In this document: positions 61,647 through 64,000 of the stretch, in pieces | Position numbering within the stretch: the stretch's first letter is position 1 | Layout of the letters: each line of letters opens with the position of its first letter | Assembly: GCF_048268085.1 (NCBI RefSeq) | Contig: NZ_JBLWWF010000012.1 | Location: 1-64,000 of the forward strand | Source: Neptunicella sp048268085 | GTDB taxonomy: Bacteria; Pseudomonadota; Gammaproteobacteria; Enterobacterales; Alteromonadaceae | DNA: 64,000 bases | Reading direction: 5' to 3' | Notes under the pieces: generated by a model | Seen by the model: only the letters and a program-made list of their open reading frames with translations | What the model was told of the DNA's origin: nothing | Databases searched by the model: none | Program-made: the position numbers and the translations under genes

Positions 61647-63302
61647 CTAACGGCACTGATCCACTAATTTAGTCAGAACGGGGGATCGCAACCCGGCATT
61701 CCCGCGCCACGGAAGTTGTCCACTATTTTTGCGACGACAAACAGACGCTTCATGCAATTCATACATGCCGGGAAACAGGTTGGTCATGGGTTGAGGTGTT
61801 ACACCAAATAGCATATAGGCTTTTTCGTCGCCGTATGCTGGCCAGTCTGGCTGGTTCTCCGCGCGAGGCGTACCAACTTTGGCAAATTCACTCCAATATC
61901 CCATCATCGCAGCTGAAAACGCCTGCTGCTCTTTTGTAGTTGGAATCTTGGGCCACAGTGCAGTCGTGCGCTCAAATGACCCAAATACAAAAGGAATTTC
62001 GCTGCCGTGGAACGCATGCAATCCGGCCTTATCAGCCGCAGGATAACCATGGTCAAATAAGTACAAATACGCTGGCTGACCAATTGCCTGTTGGCTTTTT
62101 GCTATTTTTTCAGATGCCCAACCAAACAGGGCATCACGGGCTGTGGCGTAAATACTCTCTTGCATAGCGCTACTGGGATAAAGGCGCAAAAACGGGTCAG
62201 CCAAATCAAGATAACGGGAACGGATGATCTTTTCGTATTCCGCCGACGATTGAGGAACGGGAGGTACCAGCATCTTTAATGAGTGTATTTCACCACTATT
62301 AAACCCAACCAATAAGGGCACCGGTGCTTGTTCGCCGCTAGCAAACGTATCAATCACCTGCCCTGTTATTACATTGCCGTCTACCACGGGCTGGGCCAGG
62401 TAACGTGCGGCTGCCGCACTATTGGCTAATTGTTGGGGATCCATCGCTCGTAATGACGCCAGGTTTTTTGCACCTACTTTTTTGGCGATATACGTGCCAA
62501 TCTTCTCGGCAGAAAACTGTCCGTATTTATCCTGTTTTAATTCCGGCGTTGAGGACAGGTGAGCACTTTGCACAACGGCTTTAGCAAATAAACCGCGGGC
62601 AACCGGAGATGCCATCAAATACACGACGCTCAGCGCACCGGCGGATTCCCCGGCAATCGTAATATTAGAAACATCTCCACCAAAGGCAGCAATATTGTTA
62701 TGCAACCAGCGTAATGATTCGATTTGATCGAGCAAACCATAATTACCGGATATTTTATCGGCCGATTCGGCACTTAATTCCGGATGAGCCAAATAGCCCA
62801 GTACGCCTAGACGGTAATTGATTGTTACCACTATCATGCCCTGTTCAGCCAACTTGCTACCATCATAAAACGGCTCTTTACTCGCTCCAGCAGTAAGCGC
62901 CCCACCATGTATCCACACAAATACCGGTAATTGTTGCGCTTGTTTAGGTGCCCAGATATTTAATGACAGACAGTCTTCACTGCTGGGGCTGATATCACTG
63001 CTGTAAATGCCGATTGTTTTTCGACTTGGTTGAATACATGCGTCCCCATAGCTGTGAGCGACTTTTACATCTGACCAGGGGGCAACGGGAACCGGCGGTT
63101 TCCAACGACGTTCCCCGATAGGAGGTTGGGCGTACGGTATACCCCTGAATACGTTCAAGGCTCCTTGGGATACACCTTCAATTTTGCCTATGGGTGCATC
63201 AACGACCGGGACGGCTTGACTTGCCGTCTCGGCATTACACATCAGCAATAAGTGTGCGATGGCGAGTGTGATTATTGCGATCACGATTTTAAACTGTTTC
63301 AT
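61647..63302 (-). CDS. Secreted type B carboxylesterase (copy 2)
   Basis: 551 residues with a signal peptide (about 1-24, MKQFKIVIAIITLAIAHLLL then MCNA/ET). Triad: Ser220 in GESAG, Glu about 338 (FNSGEIHSL) and His about 432 (HAFHGSEIPFVF). Most of the length is identical or conservatively changed relative to copy 1, including the same Cys positions and the C-terminal PVLTKLVDQC, so the two arose by duplication. Changes cluster around residues 250-310, which line the substrate pocket in this family, so specificity may differ. It is separated from the MFS gene by 258 bases. Confidence 0.93.
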   Translation of the reverse strand: MKQFKIVIAIITLAIAHLLLMCNAETASQAVPVVDAPIGKIEGVSQGALNVFRGIPYAQPPIGERRWKPPVPVAPWSDVKVAHSYGDACIQPSRKTIGIYSSDISPSSEDCLSLNIWAPKQAQQLPVFVWIHGGALTAGASKEPFYDGSKLAEQGMIVVTINYRLGVLGYLAHPELSAESADKISGNYGLLDQIESLRWLHNNIAAFGGDVSNITIAGESAGALSVVYLMASPVARGLFAKAVVQSAHLSSTPELKQDKYGQFSAEKIGTYIAKKVGAKNLASLRAMDPQQLANSAAAARYLAQPVVDGNVITGQVIDTFASGEQAPVPLLVGFNSGEIHSLKMLVPPVPQSSAEYEKIIRSRYLDLADPFLRLYPSSAMQESIYATARDALFGWASEKIAKSQQAIGQPAYLYLFDHGYPAADKAGLHAFHGSEIPFVFGSFERTTALWPKIPTTKEQQAFSAAMMGYWSEFAKVGTPRAENQPDWPAYGDEKAYMLFGVTPQPMTNLFPGMYELHEASVCRRKNSGQLPWRGNAGLRSPVLTKLVDQCR

Positions 63303-63380
63303 TAATTACCTTACTCCTGTTGCCACTTTTTACATAACCCCCTTTAACATCAAGGGTTGCCATGCTTAAGCAGAATTAAC

Positions 63381-64000
63381 CTAGAAAGAAAAGGCTTCCT
63401 CAGATAACGCCATTAAATTTTGCGAGCCGGATCGGATGATGCTGGCAATACTGTGAGTGCGCGGCAATATGCGCTCAAAATAAAATTGTGCCGTAATCAG
63501 TTTGGCTTGATAGAAACTTTTATCAGCCATTTTTTTATCCAGTCTCTGTTCTGCTTTTACCGCGCTTAACGCCCAAAAATAGGCCAATACAACATAACCT
63601 GAGTACATAAGGTAATCATATGCAGCCCCATTAATTTCATCCGCGTTTATTTTACCGGCACTCGTTTTAGCCATTTCGCTAACATCTTTCGTCAGCTCCT
63701 GCCATTGCTGAATAGACTGTGATAACTGCTGTGGAAACTTGCCTGGGTAATCCCTACAGAACTGTTGCATCAGTTCAAGTAACGGCTGCATGATTTGAGC
63801 ATTACTGGCAATAATTTTTCGACCAAGTAAATCCAGTCCCTGAATGGTGTTGGTTCCTTCATAAATTGTCGTTACGCGGGTATCGCGATAGTGCTGTTCT
63901 TGACCGGACTCTCGAATAAAACCATGCCCACCCAGGATCTGAATACCATTACTGGTGGCTTCCAGACTGACTTCCGTTAAAAAACCTTTAGCAATCGGCG
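63381..64000 (-). CDS. Acyl-CoA dehydrogenase, C-terminal part (cut by the right edge)
   Basis: Open to base 63998, giving at least 205 residues; the start lies beyond the window. The beginning reads PIAKGFLTEVSLEATSNGIQ, then ILGGHGFIRESGQEQHYRD and TTIYEGTNTIQGLDLLGRK. These are the FAD and catalytic-region motifs of the acyl-CoA dehydrogenase fold. The last 130 residues are the extra C-terminal helical domain found in DmdC-like dehydrogenases. A Met at 63791 is internal, not the start. The catalytic Glu (YEGT) is present. It would perform the first oxidation of a CoA ester, fitting with the ligase and SDR. Confidence 0.92.
   Translation of the reverse strand, partial: PIAKGFLTEVSLEATSNGIQILGGHGFIRESGQEQHYRDTRVTTIYEGTNTIQGLDLLGRKIIASNAQIMQPLLELMQQFCRDYPGKFPQQLSQSIQQWQELTKDVSEMAKTSAGKINADEINGAAYDYLMYSGYVVLAYFWALSAVKAEQRLDKKMADKSFYQAKLITAQFYFERILPRTHSIASIIRSGSQNLMALSEEAFSF

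Noticed and set aside
43684..64000. A prophage, integron or transposon carrying the accessory region
   Set aside because: No integrase, transposase, tRNA-linked direct repeat or phage gene was seen; the block may still have been acquired, but nothing visible proves it.

Overview
The window is AT-leaning chromosomal DNA of a marine-type gammaproteobacterium, most likely Alteromonadales (Alteromonadaceae or a close relative). The evidence is the gene content and order: spc and alpha ribosomal operons, rnr-rlmB beside the sodium-motor gene motX, an arginine succinyltransferase (ast) cluster with a DUF1338 gene, and pilMNOPQ-aroK-aroB-damX-dam followed by rpe-trpS-pabA. No rRNA or tRNA gene lies inside, so the genus cannot be fixed. 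I saw no insertion sequence, integrase or CRISPR array.

Layout. (1) 1-250: a promoter of stable-RNA type reading out of the left edge. (2) 251-1003: a secreted protein built almost entirely of 15-residue repeats. (3) 1072-9525 (minus strand): an unbroken spc plus alpha operon, rplN to rplQ, including the short rpmJ at 4032-4148. The S10 operon that normally precedes rplN is absent; a lipoprotein gene lies there instead. (4) 9816-21668: housekeeping and unknown genes, namely a DUF4397-like lipoprotein, a 1372-residue membrane protein resembling a degenerate NTPase, rlmB, rnr, motX, yaeQ, a coupled pair of unknown genes and an MgtC-like protein. (5) 21823-30323 (minus strand): DUF1338, astD, astA, astC, an HDOD protein, pabA, trpS and rpe. 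(6) 30607-32001 (plus strand): an outer-membrane protein and two small envelope genes, inserted between rpe and dam. (7) 32031-43631: dam, damX with a 9-base tandem repeat, aroB, aroK, the type IV pilus assembly operon pilMNOPQ, and divergent mrcA.

(8) 43684-64000 is the accessory part. It holds a TonB-dependent receptor, a DUF3604 lipoprotein with PHP-like metal motifs, a membrane-anchored parvulin and a HupE/UreJ-like membrane protein. A second block follows: an SDR dehydrogenase of the hydroxyacyl-CoA type, a second TonB receptor, an acyl-CoA ligase, a TetR regulator, a secreted PHB-depolymerase-like esterase, two closely related type B carboxylesterases flanking a spinster-type MFS transporter, and an acyl-CoA dehydrogenase cut by the right edge. 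Read together this looks like a locus for outer-membrane uptake of a hydrophobic ester, periplasmic hydrolysis, transport, CoA activation and beta-oxidation. The substrate cannot be read from the sequence.

The items most worth a second look are the exact 15-residue repeat protein, the S10/spc split, the giant pseudo-NTPase membrane protein, the DUF3604-parvulin-HupE cassette, and the catabolic island with its candidate shared operator motif. Starts were moved inward from the longest possible frame where homologue length or a ribosome binding site demanded it (rpsM, rplR, DUF1338, astA, trpS, the parvulin, DUF3604, the second TonB receptor, tetR, MFS).
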